DNA from: Kitasatospora cheerisanensis KCTC 2395
GTDB lineage: Bacteria > Actinomycetota > Actinomycetes > Streptomycetales > Streptomycetaceae
NCBI RefSeq assembly: GCF_000696185.1
Contig: NZ_KK853997.1
Span: 970,593 to 1,018,627 of the forward strand
DNA: 48,035 bases
Direction: 5' to 3'
The notes under the pieces were generated by a model that was not told the DNA's origin, did no database searches, and worked only from the letters and a program-made list of their open reading frames with translations. How positions within the stretch are numbered: position 1 is the stretch's first letter; each line of letters begins with the position of its first letter. Positions 35,788-44,235 of this stretch are shown here, piece by piece. A program made the translations under genes and the position numbers.

Positions 35788-36299
35788 CCCGCCCCGCCCC
35801 GGGCTGGTCCCACCACCACGGCAACCCGGTGGCGGCCCAGCCCGGCCCGGGCCGGAAGTCGCACCAGGTGCCGTCGAACGGGAACGCCCCGGCCTCGGCG
35901 AGCGCGATCACCCGCTCGCCCTCGGCCCGGATCGCCGCGGCACCCGCCTCGTCCCAGAAGAACGGGTGCCCGGTCCGCTCGGTGAACTCCTCCTCGTCCT
36001 TCCACCGCCAACTGCGGTCGGGGGCCACCAGGATGTCCAACGCCTGGTCGATGTGGTCGGTCCCGCCGCTCCACCGGCCCACCGGCGACTCGAGGTTGAC
36101 GTACCACCCGACGAACGAACCGTCCGGATCGAACGACCACCACACCGAGTGCGCGGCCTGCGGCGGCGTCAGAATGAGCGTGCCGTACGGCTGCCAGGTC
36201 GACGGCACCGCCAGCGTCGTCAGCCGCATCTCCTCCGCGAGCGGCACCGACCGGGTCGGCGCCCTGGCGAAGGGTCGTTTGCGGCACGGGAGCTGACGG
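35756..36299 (-). pseudogene. DUF402 domain, C-terminal fragment
   Basis: Recognisable DUF402 sequence runs from RLTTLAVPSTWQPYGTLILT through HSVWWSFDPDGSFVGWYVNL, QALDILVAPDRSWRWKDEEE and FPFDGTWCDFRPGPGW to a normal C-terminus. No start codon with a ribosome site fits, and the usual N-terminal beta-barrel strands (about 60-80 residues) are missing. The upstream sequence instead belongs to a SUKH-like reading frame, offset by one base. DUF402 proteins (FomD-like) act on nucleotides or nucleotide-activated phosphonates. Here it is either a remnant, or part of a SUKH-DUF402 fusion with one missing base (264 residues in total). The stop overlaps the DUF4132 gene tail. Confidence 0.6.
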
Positions 36300-36549
36300 T
36301 GAGGTAGCGGGACAGGCTTGTGCCCGGGCGGTCGGTCGGCGGGGTGTCGCAGAGTGCCAGCAAGGAGCCGTGCGGGCCGAAGCCGCCGTTGCCCACGGTG
36401 GTGTGGAGCGCGGCGAGGAGCGGGTGCAGGCGGAAGCCCAACTGCTGCTCCGCGGCGTCGACGGTCTCCCTGGTGAGCGGCTCCCGCAGGTGCTCGCTGC
36501 CGGTGGCGGCGGCCCGGACGCGGGCCAGCAGCGGTTCGTAGTCGTTCAT
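36220..36549 (-). pseudogene. SMI1/KNR4 (SUKH) domain, N-terminal fragment
   Basis: Begins MNDYEPLLARVRAAATGSEH, then VDAAEQQLGFRLHPLLAALH and VGNGGFGPHGSLLALCDTP, the classical SUKH opening. It loses similarity after about residue 85 and ends in Arg-rich sequence (PGRRPGRCRSRRRCG). Full SUKH proteins need about 130-180 residues, so this is truncated, apparently at the junction with the DUF402 fragment. SUKH proteins often act as immunity proteins to polymorphic toxins; no toxin is nearby. Confidence 0.65.
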
Positions 36550-36654
36550 CCGGGCATCCTCTCCACTCCGGTGTCGCCCGTTCACCGGTTCGCCCGGACG
36601 TCCGTGTCGTTTTCCCGCCGGACGGCGGGCGCACCTGCTGGTTGTCTTCGGGTC

Positions 36655-37466
36655 ATGGTCAACGCACACAAGTCCGCGGTCTTCCGCTCCCTGCACACCC
36701 CCGCCCGTCCGCTCGCCCTCGCCAACGCCTGGGACGTCGCCAGCGCCCGCGTCGTCGAAGCCGCAGGCGCGCCCGCGATCGCCACCACCAGCGCCGGGAC
36801 GGCCTGGGCGCTCGGCGCACCGGACGGGGACCGCGTCCCGCGCGATCTGGTGCTGGAGGCCGTCGCCCGGATCGCGGCGGCGGTCGACGTCCCCGTCACC
36901 GCCGACATCGAGGGCGGCTACGGGCAGCGCCCCGCCGAGGTCGCCGACACCGTCTCCCGCGTGGTCGACGCCGGCGCGGTCGGCATCAACATCGAGGACG
37001 GCACCCGCGCTCCGGCCGCCTTCGCCGAACACCTGGCCGCCGCCCGCGAAGCCGCCCGGAAGGCGGGCGTCGACCTGTTCATCAACGCCCGCGTCGACAC
37101 CTACCTGCGCGGCCTCGGCGACCCCGCGACCCGCCTCCGGGACACCCTCGGCCGCGCCCGCTCCTACATCGCCGCCGGCGCCGACGGAATCTTCGCCCCC
37201 GGCGTCTCGGACCCCACCCTCATCGGCGAGTTGGCCACCGCGCTCCCCGTCCCCCTCAACATCATGGCCGGCCCGGCACCGCCCCGGTCGCCGCCCTCGG
37301 AGCCCTGGGCGTCGCCCGCGTCAGCCTCGGCTCTGCCGTGGCCCAGGCCGCGTACGCCGCGGCCCGAAGCGCGGCCCTCGGCCTGTACGGCGCCGGCGAC
37401 TACGAGACGCTCCGCCACGGCATCGACTACCCGGAGCTCAACAGCCTGTTCAGCAGCGCCGGTTGA
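36655..37466 (+). CDS. Isocitrate lyase/PEP mutase superfamily enzyme (one-base gap)
   Basis: About 270 residues after restoring one base near 37275 (AGPGTAPVAALGALGVARVS in the repaired frame). TIM-barrel signatures: LALANAWDVASARVVEAAGA, the Mg-binding VTADIEGGYGQ (Asp-x-Glu), and INIEDGT. Then FINARVDTYLRG and GADGIFAPGVSD. Members form or break C-C or P-C bonds of 2-oxo acids, such as oxaloacetate or methylisocitrate; this short actinobacterial subfamily has no assigned substrate. The ATG lies about 100 bases from the divergent SUKH fragment. Confidence 0.87.
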
Positions 37467-37602
37467 CCCGACCGGCGAACAGCGCCCGCAGCAGGGACGC
37501 GAGTCAGCCCCTGCGACTGCCGGCCGGCGAGCGTGCTCAGCGAGGCCCGGCCCGCGGCGCGGGCGCTCCGGGAGGCGGCACCGTCACGAATCTGAGGTGT
37601 CG

Positions 37603-38142
37603 TCAATCGATGGTGCCGAGCTGCCACTTGAGTTCGCCGTTGTGCCAGTGGTCGGTGCGGGTGAGCCCGGCGGCGGTGGCGACGGCCGCGGAGGCGGGGT
37701 GGTCGGGGTGGATGTGGGCGGTGATGGTGTGGGCCCCTTGGTGGCGGAGCCAGGTGACGAGGGCGCGGGCCGCTTCCGTGGCGATGCCTCGGCCCTGCCA
37801 GGGGGTGCCGACCACCCAGGCGATCTCGGCGGTGGTGCCGCGCTCGTCGGTGGTGACGGTGGCCTGGACGGTGCCGGTCAGGCGGGCGGCGTCGGCGTCG
37901 GTGCCTGTGTCGGTGTCGGTGTCGTCGAGTTGGATCACCCAGTTGCACCAGGACTCGGCGGCGTTGAGCGAGCCGGCCGTCCAGCGCTCGTAGCGGGCGC
38001 GGAGAGCCTCGGCGGTATCCGGGGCACCGCCGATGAAGTCGTGCAGCGCGGGATCCGACAGGACGGCGGCCATCTCCTCGGCGTGCTCGACCCGCAGGGG
38101 CAGCAGGGTCAGTCGGTCGGTGCGGATGACGGCGGGCTTCAC
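37603..38142 (-). CDS. GNAT-family acetyltransferase (RimJ/RimL-like)
   Basis: 179 residues. VIRTDRLTLLPLRVEHAEEM at the start, AEIAWVVGTPWQGRGIATEA with the Q-x-x-G-I/L-A acetyl-CoA loop, and ITAHIHPDHPASAAVATAAG near the end are typical of the RimJ/RimL branch that acetylates protein or small-molecule amines. The GTG at 38142 has AGGAGAG seven bases upstream and is preferred. An ATG at 38181 would add 13 residues and overlap the stop of the upstream gene (ATGA), an alternative coupled start. The DTDTDTGTDAD stretch is an unusual Asp-Thr loop. Confidence 0.87.
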   Translation of the reverse strand: MKPAVIRTDRLTLLPLRVEHAEEMAAVLSDPALHDFIGGAPDTAEALRARYERWTAGSLNAAESWCNWVIQLDDTDTDTGTDADAARLTGTVQATVTTDERGTTAEIAWVVGTPWQGRGIATEAARALVTWLRHQGAHTITAHIHPDHPASAAVATAAGLTRTDHWHNGELKWQLGTID

Positions 38143-38177
38143 GCTGTTCTCTCCTGGGCGGGGCGTACGACGGGTGT

Positions 38178-38591
38178 TCATGCGACGTCCGGGTCGGTGC
38201 CGAGCGCGCCGGCCGAGCGCAGCGCGTCGCCGAGGTCGCCGGTCAGGATGCGGGGGTGCCGACGCCACCACCACAGGTCCGGGCCGGGCAGGCGGTGGAA
38301 CCGGCCCAGCACGTGGCCGTCGTCGTCGACGGTCGCCGCCCGGTAGCGGTCGTCCAGGGCTCTGATGGTCGGCGTCCAGAGGTGGACGAGGTGCTCGTCC
38401 AGCAGGATCCACGCCTCGTGGAGCCAGTTCCGGCAGTAGAGGTCGTTGGTGTACTCGGAGACCGAGTCCGCGTACCCGCGCTCGACGGAGCGCACCAGGG
38501 CCGCCCAGCCGTCCACCCGTTCGGCGACGGTGAACGCCGCCCGCCAGCCGCGCCGGCGCAGCAGTTCACCCACCTCGGTCTCCGTGGCCAT
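38178..38591 (-). CDS. Uncharacterised 137-residue protein
   Basis: Begins MATETEVGELLRRRGWRAAF and continues VDGWAALVRSVERGYADSVS, NDLYCRNWLHEAWILLDEHL and RYRAATVDDDGHVLGRFHRL, ending DVA. Rich in Trp and Arg; soluble and mixed alpha/beta. I do not recognise the family. It lies just upstream of the GNAT gene on the same strand and probably shares its mRNA. The start is the first good ATG; its ribosome site is weak. Confidence 0.7.
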   Translation of the reverse strand: MATETEVGELLRRRGWRAAFTVAERVDGWAALVRSVERGYADSVSEYTNDLYCRNWLHEAWILLDEHLVHLWTPTIRALDDRYRAATVDDDGHVLGRFHRLPGPDLWWWRRHPRILTGDLGDALRSAGALGTDPDVA

Positions 38592-38710
38592 GATCACGAG
38601 GATCGCACGGGCGGCCCCGCCGCCAGGTCGGGGGGGTCGTGCCGGGTCCGGCGTGCGCCACCGAGTCCGACTCCGGGGAGGGGAGTGCGGCTTCCCGGAG
38701 TGACGGGAAG

Positions 38711-39439
38711 TCAGACGCGTCGCATGCGGTAGACGCAGGTCCGGTAGGGCATGTCGACGTGGTCGTGGCCGGCCAGGGCGGGGTCGGTGGCGACCAGGTC
38801 GGTGATCTGCCGGTCCAGGCGGGACTGTTCGGTGGGGGTGGCGGTGAGGTAGGAGGAGCGGGAGCGGACCAGGTCGGTGAGGCGGCCGGTCGGGACGGTC
38901 ACGGTGTGTTCGGTCAGGCCGAGTTCGGGAGTGGTGAACCACGGGGCGACCGGGCCGTACGGCCAGGCGTCCTCCAGGCCGTAGCTCTCGCTGCCGACGA
39001 CGGCGGAGAGCGCGGCCACCCACGGGGCCCGTTCGTCGCGGACGTTCCACAGCGCGGCGAGGACGCCGTCCTCCCGCAGGACGCGGTGGATCTCCGGCAG
39101 CGCGTCCTGCGGGGTGAACCAGTGGTAGGCCTGGCCGACCACGACGGCGTCCACCGACCCGTCGGGCAGCGGGACGGCCTCGGCGCTGCCGGCCAGCACC
39201 TGTGTGCCGGGGTGGCGTTCGGCGGCCACGGCGCGCATCTGCGGGTCGGGCTCGACCGCGACCACCCGGTGGCCGGCGGCCCGCAGGGTGCCGGTCAGGA
39301 GTCCGGTGCCCGCCCCGAGGTCCAGGACCCGCAGCGGCTCGGCGCCGAGAGCCCAAGTGACGGCGCGCGCAGGGTAACTGGGCCGGATCGAGTCGTACAG
39401 GCGGGCCGCGGAACCGAAGGACAGCGCAGAGGTGGTCAT
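38711..39439 (-). CDS. Class I SAM-dependent methyltransferase
   Basis: 242 residues. SAM motif I is VLDLGAGTGLLTGTL, motif II VVAVEPDPQMRAVA, and VDAVVVGQAYHWF is the post-motif strand typical of the Methyltransf_11 / YcgJ-like group. Starts MTTSALSFGSAARLYDSIRP, as in many small-molecule methyltransferases of Streptomyces. Acceptor unknown. In-frame sequence upstream of the ATG is Arg-rich and has no ribosome site. About 240 bases downstream of the imine reductase gene on the same strand. Confidence 0.9.
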   Translation of the reverse strand: MTTSALSFGSAARLYDSIRPSYPARAVTWALGAEPLRVLDLGAGTGLLTGTLRAAGHRVVAVEPDPQMRAVAAERHPGTQVLAGSAEAVPLPDGSVDAVVVGQAYHWFTPQDALPEIHRVLREDGVLAALWNVRDERAPWVAALSAVVGSESYGLEDAWPYGPVAPWFTTPELGLTEHTVTVPTGRLTDLVRSRSSYLTATPTEQSRLDRQITDLVATDPALAGHDHVDMPYRTCVYRMRRV

Positions 39440-39682
39440 GCCGGTGAGCCTGCCCGGATCCGCCCGCCGATAGCGGCGCTTTCGCCGACCGCAGAACATG
39501 CCGTCGCCTCCGGATGCCCTCCGACGACCTGATTGATCAGCCATCAGGACGCGTGTGGGCACGCTCACCTGAGACAGCATCGCGGACCTGAAGACGCGCG
39601 GGCGCAGCCGTGGACGGGAGCCCCGGGCTCGTCCCCCACCACCCGGGGACCGGCCGCCACCGCCCGGGGACCGGCCTCGCGG

Positions 39683-40573
39683 TCAGCGGAGCAGCAGGTC
39701 GACCACGCCCGTGAGGTCCTCGTTCCCGTTGCCCTCCGCGAGGCGGCGGCGCATCAGGTCGAAGTAGGGGGTGAGCAACTCGGGGCTCACGCCCTGCTGT
39801 TCGGCGGTGGCGAGGAAGGTGGGGGTGCCGGCGACCTGCATGGCGAGGTTGGAGACGACGTTGGTCGTGTAGTCGCCGGTGCGGAGCTGGTCGGCGGTCT
39901 GGTGGACGGCGGGGGCCATCGCGGTGAGCCAGTCGGCGAGGAGCGGGGCCAGTGCGGTCGGGTCGATGTCCTCCTTGCGGATCAGGGCGAAGGCGTGCGC
40001 GGCGCCGGCGAACATGCCGTACATGGCGCTGAGCAGGGCCACGTCGTGGAGGGCGGCGTGGCCGGGGTCCTCGCCGACCCAGCGGGTGTCGACCGGGACG
40101 GCCAGGGTGGGCCGGTGACGGTCGAACAGCTCGCGCGAGCCGCTGTAGAAGACGTAGCCGCCGGCCTGCGGGACGCCGATCATCGGGGGAACGGCCATGA
40201 TGCCGCCGTCCAGGTAGCGGGCGCCGCGTTCGTGGGCCCAGGCGGCGCGGGCGCGGGCCTGTTCGGGGGTGCTGGTGGTCAGGTTGACCAGGTCGCGGCC
40301 GGTGAGGTCGGTGCCGGCGAGGGCCTGGTCGATCGAGGCGTCGTCGAGCAGGCAGACGACGACCAGGGTGTTCGCGGCGACCGCCTCGGCGGCCGTGGCG
40401 GCGACGCTCGCGCCGTCGGCGGCGAGGGCCGTAGCCCGGGACGGGGTGCGGTTCCAGACGGTGACGGGGTGGCCGGCGGCCAGCCAGGTGCGGGCCAGGG
40501 CGGTGCCCATCGCGCCGAGGCCGAGCAGCGTGACGGGGGTCTTCGCGGTGGGGTCAACGGTGGTGTGTGCCAT
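39683..40573 (-). CDS. NADPH-dependent imine reductase (IRED family)
   Basis: 296 residues. The Rossmann motif GLGAMG lies at 18-23 with VWNRTPSRA after it (NADPH preference). LVNLTTSTPEQARARAAW and YLDGGIMAVPPMIG are IRED hallmarks. The acidic residue of the active site is probably Asp177 in ALHDVALLSAMYGMF (the Asp-type IREDs). The C-terminal helical dimerisation half (YTTNVVSNLAMQVAG) is complete. These enzymes reduce cyclic imines to amines; the physiological substrate is unknown. Divergent from an HxlR regulator over a 97-base gap containing a dyad, so probably regulated by it. Confidence 0.9.
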   Translation of the reverse strand: MAHTTVDPTAKTPVTLLGLGAMGTALARTWLAAGHPVTVWNRTPSRATALAADGASVAATAAEAVAANTLVVVCLLDDASIDQALAGTDLTGRDLVNLTTSTPEQARARAAWAHERGARYLDGGIMAVPPMIGVPQAGGYVFYSGSRELFDRHRPTLAVPVDTRWVGEDPGHAALHDVALLSAMYGMFAGAAHAFALIRKEDIDPTALAPLLADWLTAMAPAVHQTADQLRTGDYTTNVVSNLAMQVAGTPTFLATAEQQGVSPELLTPYFDLMRRRLAEGNGNEDLTGVVDLLLR

Positions 40574-40609
40574 GCCGATTAGGCTGGTCCAGGGCCCGGT
40601 GGTGATCAA

Positions 40610-40635
40610 GTACGCACTTTCAGGTGGGTGCTTAC
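40610..40635. promoter_or_regulatory. Dyad operator between the imine reductase and HxlR genes
   Basis: GTACGCAC (40610-40617), ten bases, GTGCTTAC (40628-40635): inverted half-sites with one mismatch and 18-bp centre spacing. Its position between the divergent starts suits an HxlR dimer. Confidence 0.6.
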
Positions 40636-40670
40636 CCCGGGGTGAGCCAGCAGGTCGGAGGGGTGGGGGC

Positions 40671-41027
40671 ATGGCGACGCTGAACAGGCCGGGCACGCCG
40701 GACGGGCACGTCTGCGGGATCGACGCCGCGATGGAGGTGATCGGCGGCAAGTGGAAGGTGCTGATCCTGTGGGCGCTGCACGAGCACCCGTGCCGCCGGT
40801 TCGGGGAGCTCCGGCGGCTGCTCCCGGGCGTCACCGAGAAGGTACTGGCCTCGCACCTGCGGGAGTTGGAGTCCGACGGCATCGTGCAGCGCGTCTCGTA
40901 CGAGGAGGTGCCGCCGCGCGTCGAGTACTCGCTGACGGCGGACGGCAGGCGGCTCAACGACGCGCTCGAACCGCTGGCCGCCTGGGGCCGTGAGCGGCGA
41001 ACGGCCGGATCTCGAGAAGCAGGCTGA
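40671..41027 (+). CDS. HxlR-family winged-helix regulator
   Basis: 118 residues. The HxlR fold opens with CGIDAAMEVIGGKWKVLILW (Cys and the WK motif are typical), then FGELRRLLPGVTEKVLASHL as the recognition region and EVPPRVEYSLTADGRRL as the wing. Some members sense aldehydes or quinones through the N-terminal Cys (family knowledge). Likely controls the divergent imine reductase and itself through the dyad at 40610-40635. The ATG is preceded by GGAGGGG. Confidence 0.92.
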   Translation: MATLNRPGTPDGHVCGIDAAMEVIGGKWKVLILWALHEHPCRRFGELRRLLPGVTEKVLASHLRELESDGIVQRVSYEEVPPRVEYSLTADGRRLNDALEPLAAWGRERRTAGSREAG

Positions 41028-41028
41028 T

Positions 41029-41120
41029 CCCCGGACGGCAGGGGCTCCGGACACCTGCCGATCACCGGACGACCCGAGCGCCGGACGCGGGCCGGTCCCC
41101 GTACGGCAGGGGCTCCGGAC
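41029..41120. repeat. 24-bp direct repeat, copies 68 bases apart
   Basis: CCCCGGACGGCAGGGGCTCCGGAC at 41029-41052 (written here in full as 20 + 4 bases: CCCCGGACGGCAGGGGCTCC then GGAC) recurs at 41097-41120 with one mismatch (G to T at the sixth base). It starts just after the HxlR stop. No obvious function; possibly a duplication between genes. Confidence 0.8.
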
Positions 41121-41163
41121 GCCGCCCGGCCCTGGGCGGCCGGTCCGGGCGGGGCGGCGTTTC

Positions 41164-41197
41164 TGGACTTGCCGGTCCATTTCGTGCTGCCTAACGT
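41164..41197 (+). promoter_or_regulatory. Promoter with TetR-type palindrome over the -35
   Basis: TTGCCG (41169-41174) and TAACGT (41192-41197) with a 17-base spacer form a good promoter. The palindrome TGGACTTGCCGGTCCA (41164-41179, arms TGGAC/GTCCA) covers the -35 box. This is the expected arrangement for repression by the downstream TetR protein. Confidence 0.7.
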
Positions 41198-41245
41198 GCT
41201 GCTCACGGTCCGGTCAACGGGCCTCCACAGCAGAGGAGCTGTGCC

Positions 41246-42208
41246 ATGCACGCGATCCGCATCGAGGAGCACGGCGGTCCCGAGGTGATGCGCTGGACCG
41301 AGCTGCCCGACCCCGTTCCCGGCCCCGGCGAGGTACTGGTCCGGCTGGGAGCGGCGGGCGTCAACTACATGGACACCGGCGCGCGGGCGCTGGGCGGCCC
41401 GGGCTGGGCGGCGCCGGTGGTGCTCGGCGCCGAGGGGATGGGGTACCTGACCGCGCTGGGCGCGGGCGTCACCGAGTGGGCGGTCGGGGACCGGGTGGCC
41501 TGGTTCTACCACCCGGGCAGCTACGCCGAGTTGCTGGCGGTGCCGGCGGCCTCGCTGGTGAAGGTGCCGGACGGGGTGTCGGACGAGGTCGCGGGCGGCC
41601 TGCTGATGCAGGGACTGACGGCCAATCACCTGAGCACCGAGACCTACCCGATCGGCCCGGGCGACACGGCGGTGGTCCACGCGGCAGCGGGCGGGGTCGG
41701 CCAGCTGCTGACCCAACTGGTGAAGGCGCGCGGCGGCTCGGTGATCGGCCTGGTCTCCCGCGAGGACAAGGTGCCGGTGGCGAAGGAGGTCGGCGCCGAT
41801 CACGTGCTGGTGCACTCGGGCGGCGGGTTCGAGGACCGGATCCGGGAGCTGACGGACGGCCGCGGCGCGGACGTCGTCTACGACGGCGGCGGCGCGGACA
41901 CCTTCCGCTCCTCCCAGCTGTCGCTGCGCCCGCACGGCGTGCACGCGTACTACGGCCCGTTCATGGGCGTGCCGACGCTGCGGCCCACCGACCTGCCGAA
42001 CAGCATCCTGCTCACCTATCCGGTGGTGCACCACCACGTCGCCACCCGGGAGGACCTGGTGCGGCGCGCCGGCGAGGTGTTCGACCTGGTCCGGAGCGGG
42101 CGGCTCACGCTGCGGATCACCGGCCGCTACCCGCTCGCGGAGGCCGCCCGGGCGCACGCCGACCTCGAGTCCCGCCGCACCACCGGCAAGCTGCTGCTGC
42201 TCCCCTGA
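41246..42208 (+). CDS. Quinone oxidoreductase (zinc-free MDR family)
   Basis: 320 residues. MHAIRIEEHGGPEVMRWTEL at the start and GVNYMDTGAR (QOR signature with Asn-Tyr) place it with NADPH:quinone reductases. The nucleotide loop is AAAGGVGQLLTQL (AAxGGVG). No structural or catalytic zinc Cys set is present. It reduces quinones or alpha,beta-unsaturated carbonyls with NADPH. It shares its mRNA with the TetR gene 87 bases downstream and is likely repressed through the palindrome at 41164. Confidence 0.92.
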   Translation: MHAIRIEEHGGPEVMRWTELPDPVPGPGEVLVRLGAAGVNYMDTGARALGGPGWAAPVVLGAEGMGYLTALGAGVTEWAVGDRVAWFYHPGSYAELLAVPAASLVKVPDGVSDEVAGGLLMQGLTANHLSTETYPIGPGDTAVVHAAAGGVGQLLTQLVKARGGSVIGLVSREDKVPVAKEVGADHVLVHSGGGFEDRIRELTDGRGADVVYDGGGADTFRSSQLSLRPHGVHAYYGPFMGVPTLRPTDLPNSILLTYPVVHHHVATREDLVRRAGEVFDLVRSGRLTLRITGRYPLAEAARAHADLESRRTTGKLLLLP

Positions 42209-42295
42209 CAGGCCGTTCCCCCGGCAGCCTGCCCGCCGGGAGGCCGCTGCTCCGGCAGACTGCTCCCCGGACAGACATCTCACCGGGAGGACTCC

Positions 42296-42880
42296 GTGCC
42301 GCTGACCCGCAAGGGCATCGCGACCAGGCAGCGCATCGTCGAGGGCGCGGCCGAGCAGATCCGCGAGCAGGGGGTGTTCGCGGTGCGCCTGGAGGACGTG
42401 ATGGCGCACACCGCGACCAGCAAGAGCCAGCTGTTCCACTACTTCCCGGGCGGGAAGGACGAATTGCTGCTGGCCGTGGCCCGGCTGGAGGCGGCCCGGG
42501 TGATCGAGGACCAGCAGCCGGAGCTCGGTTCCCTCACCGACTGGGACGCCTGGCACCGGTGGCGGGACAAGATCCTGGCCCGGTACCGCCACCAGGGCAG
42601 TGACTGCCCGCTGCACACGGCGCTGGCCCAGCTCGGCACGGCGACCGACGCCACCCGGGCGGTGGCCTGCGAGCTGCTCGCCCAGTGGCAGGCCCAACTC
42701 GCCTCCGGGATCCGGCAGATGCAGGACAGCGGCGCGATCGCGCCGCGGCTCGACGCCGAGCGGGAGGCCGCGGCGCTGCTGGCCGGCGTGCAGGGCGGGG
42801 TGCTGATCCTGATGACCACGGGGTCGTCCGCCCACCTGGAGGCGGCCCTCGACTCCGGGCTCGCCCGCCTCCAGGCCTGA
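42296..42880 (+). CDS. TetR-family repressor
   Basis: 194 residues. The N-terminal HTH is MPLTRKGIATRQRIVEGAAE, then LEDVMAHTATSKSQLFHYFP, with the TetR recognition helix (SKSQLFHYF). The C-terminal ligand domain is helical with a Cys pair (DCPLH, ACELL), resembling YxaF/AcrR-type regulators of oxidoreductases. GTG start with GGGAGG upstream. Likely autoregulates the quinone oxidoreductase-tetR transcript. Confidence 0.92.
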   Translation: MPLTRKGIATRQRIVEGAAEQIREQGVFAVRLEDVMAHTATSKSQLFHYFPGGKDELLLAVARLEAARVIEDQQPELGSLTDWDAWHRWRDKILARYRHQGSDCPLHTALAQLGTATDATRAVACELLAQWQAQLASGIRQMQDSGAIAPRLDAEREAAALLAGVQGGVLILMTTGSSAHLEAALDSGLARLQA

Positions 42881-42922
42881 ACGGCTTCGTTCGCCTCCGG
42901 GCCTGAACACACCCGACGCCCG

Positions 42923-42944
42923 CCGGGGCCCGCCACAGCCCCGG
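42923..42944. terminator. Short hairpin after the TetR gene
   Basis: CCGGGGC and GCCCCGG form a 7-bp stem, extendable with mismatches, 42 bases past the stop and before the MoxR operon. Weak. Confidence 0.3.
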
Positions 42945-43062
42945 TGGCGTGGGTTGTCGTGCCCGCCGGGTAGCGTCGGGCGGGTTGAGTCGATCTCGGT
43001 GGGCCGCGGCGAGTGCGGGCCCGCGCCGGGGTGCTGGATGGTGCGGAAGGGGTGGCTGCACG

Positions 43063-44235
43063 GTGGCCGCTGGCGGAGAGGTTCCCGACGGCAAGGTGCC
43101 CGGCGGCGAGATGCCCGGCAGCCGGGTTCTCGGCGTCGACGCGGGCGGGCCGCAGCGCCGGACGATGCAGCGGCCGCCCGCCGAGGTGCGCCACGCCGAG
43201 GAGTTGGCGGCGCTGCGCGACGCGGACCGCGATCCGCGGCCGCCGGGCTGGCAGTTGAGCCTGCGGGCGGCGCGCCGGTTCGTGGTGGGCGACGAACGGG
43301 CCGGAATCAGCCGGAAGTTCGTCGGCAACGCGGCGCTGGTGGAGCGGGCGCTGGTGACGCTGGCGACCGACCGGGGGCTGATGCTGGTCGGCGAGCCGGG
43401 CACCGCGAAGTCCCTGCTGTCGGAGCTGATCGCGGCGGCGGTCAGCGGCACCTCCACGCTGACCGTGCAGGGCGGCGCGGCCACCACCGAGGATCAGATC
43501 AAGTACGGCTGGAACTATGCCCTGTTGGTGTCGGAGGGGCCGTCGCCGCGCTCGCTGGTGCCGGCGCCGATGCTGCGCGGGATGGCGGACGGCCGGGTCG
43601 TCCGCTTCGAGGAGATCACCCGCTGCCCGCTGGAGGTGCAGGACTGCCTGCTCTCGCTGCTCTCCGAACGGGTGCTGGCGATACCGGAGTTGGACGGCCC
43701 GGACGGCATGGTGTTCGCCCGCGCCGGGTTCAACGTGATCGGCACCGCGAACACCCGGGACCGGGGCGTCAACGAGATGAGCGCTGCGCTCAAGCGCCGC
43801 TTCAACTTCGAGACTGTGTTCCCGATCGGCGACCTGGAGACCGAAGTCGCCCTGGTGGAGGCCGAGTCGGCGGCCCTGCTGCGCCGCTCGGGCGTCGAGC
43901 CGGCCCCGGACCGGGACCTGCTGGAGGTGCTGGTCGGCACCTTCCGGGAGTTGCGCGCCGGCGCGGACGGTGCGGCGGGCGGCCGGAGTTCTGCGGTGCT
44001 GAGCACCGCCGAGGCGGTGTCGGTGGCGCACGCCGTCGGCGTGCGGGGCTGGTTCCTGCGCGGCGAGCCCGGCAGTGCGGAGGACCTGGTGACCTGCCTG
44101 GCCGGCACCGCCGCCAAGGACAGCCCGGAGGACCTGGCCCGGCTGCGCCGGTTCCTGGAACAGCAGGCGGGCCGCCGCCGCGGCGAGCGGTGGCGCGAAC
44201 TGTACGCCGCCCGGCACCTGTTGGCCGACCGGTGA
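43063..44235 (+). CDS. MoxR-type AAA+ ATPase
   Basis: About 390 residues. Walker A GEPGTAKS lies at about 110-117, and the Walker B region VVRFEEITRCPLEVQD near 180. Sensor and arginine-finger sequence follows: NVIGTANTRDRGVNEMSAAL then KRRFNFETVFP. Same order as the YehL-like MoxR proteins. AAA+ proteins of this branch are thought to remodel client proteins together with a VWA partner. The GTG start has GGAAGGGG about ten bases before it; the first ~50 residues are Gly/Pro-rich and a later start is possible. The stop overlaps the next start (GTGA). First gene of a four-gene operon. Confidence 0.9.
   Translation: MAAGGEVPDGKVPGGEMPGSRVLGVDAGGPQRRTMQRPPAEVRHAEELAALRDADRDPRPPGWQLSLRAARRFVVGDERAGISRKFVGNAALVERALVTLATDRGLMLVGEPGTAKSLLSELIAAAVSGTSTLTVQGGAATTEDQIKYGWNYALLVSEGPSPRSLVPAPMLRGMADGRVVRFEEITRCPLEVQDCLLSLLSERVLAIPELDGPDGMVFARAGFNVIGTANTRDRGVNEMSAALKRRFNFETVFPIGDLETEVALVEAESAALLRRSGVEPAPDRDLLEVLVGTFRELRAGADGAAGGRSSAVLSTAEAVSVAHAVGVRGWFLRGEPGSAEDLVTCLAGTAAKDSPEDLARLRRFLEQQAGRRRGERWRELYAARHLLADR

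Noticed and set aside
40574..42910. Minus-strand extension of the imine reductase frame to over 1000 residues
   Set aside because: The upstream part opposes the HxlR, quinone reductase and TetR genes and has no protein-like pattern; the IRED starts at MAHTTVDP.
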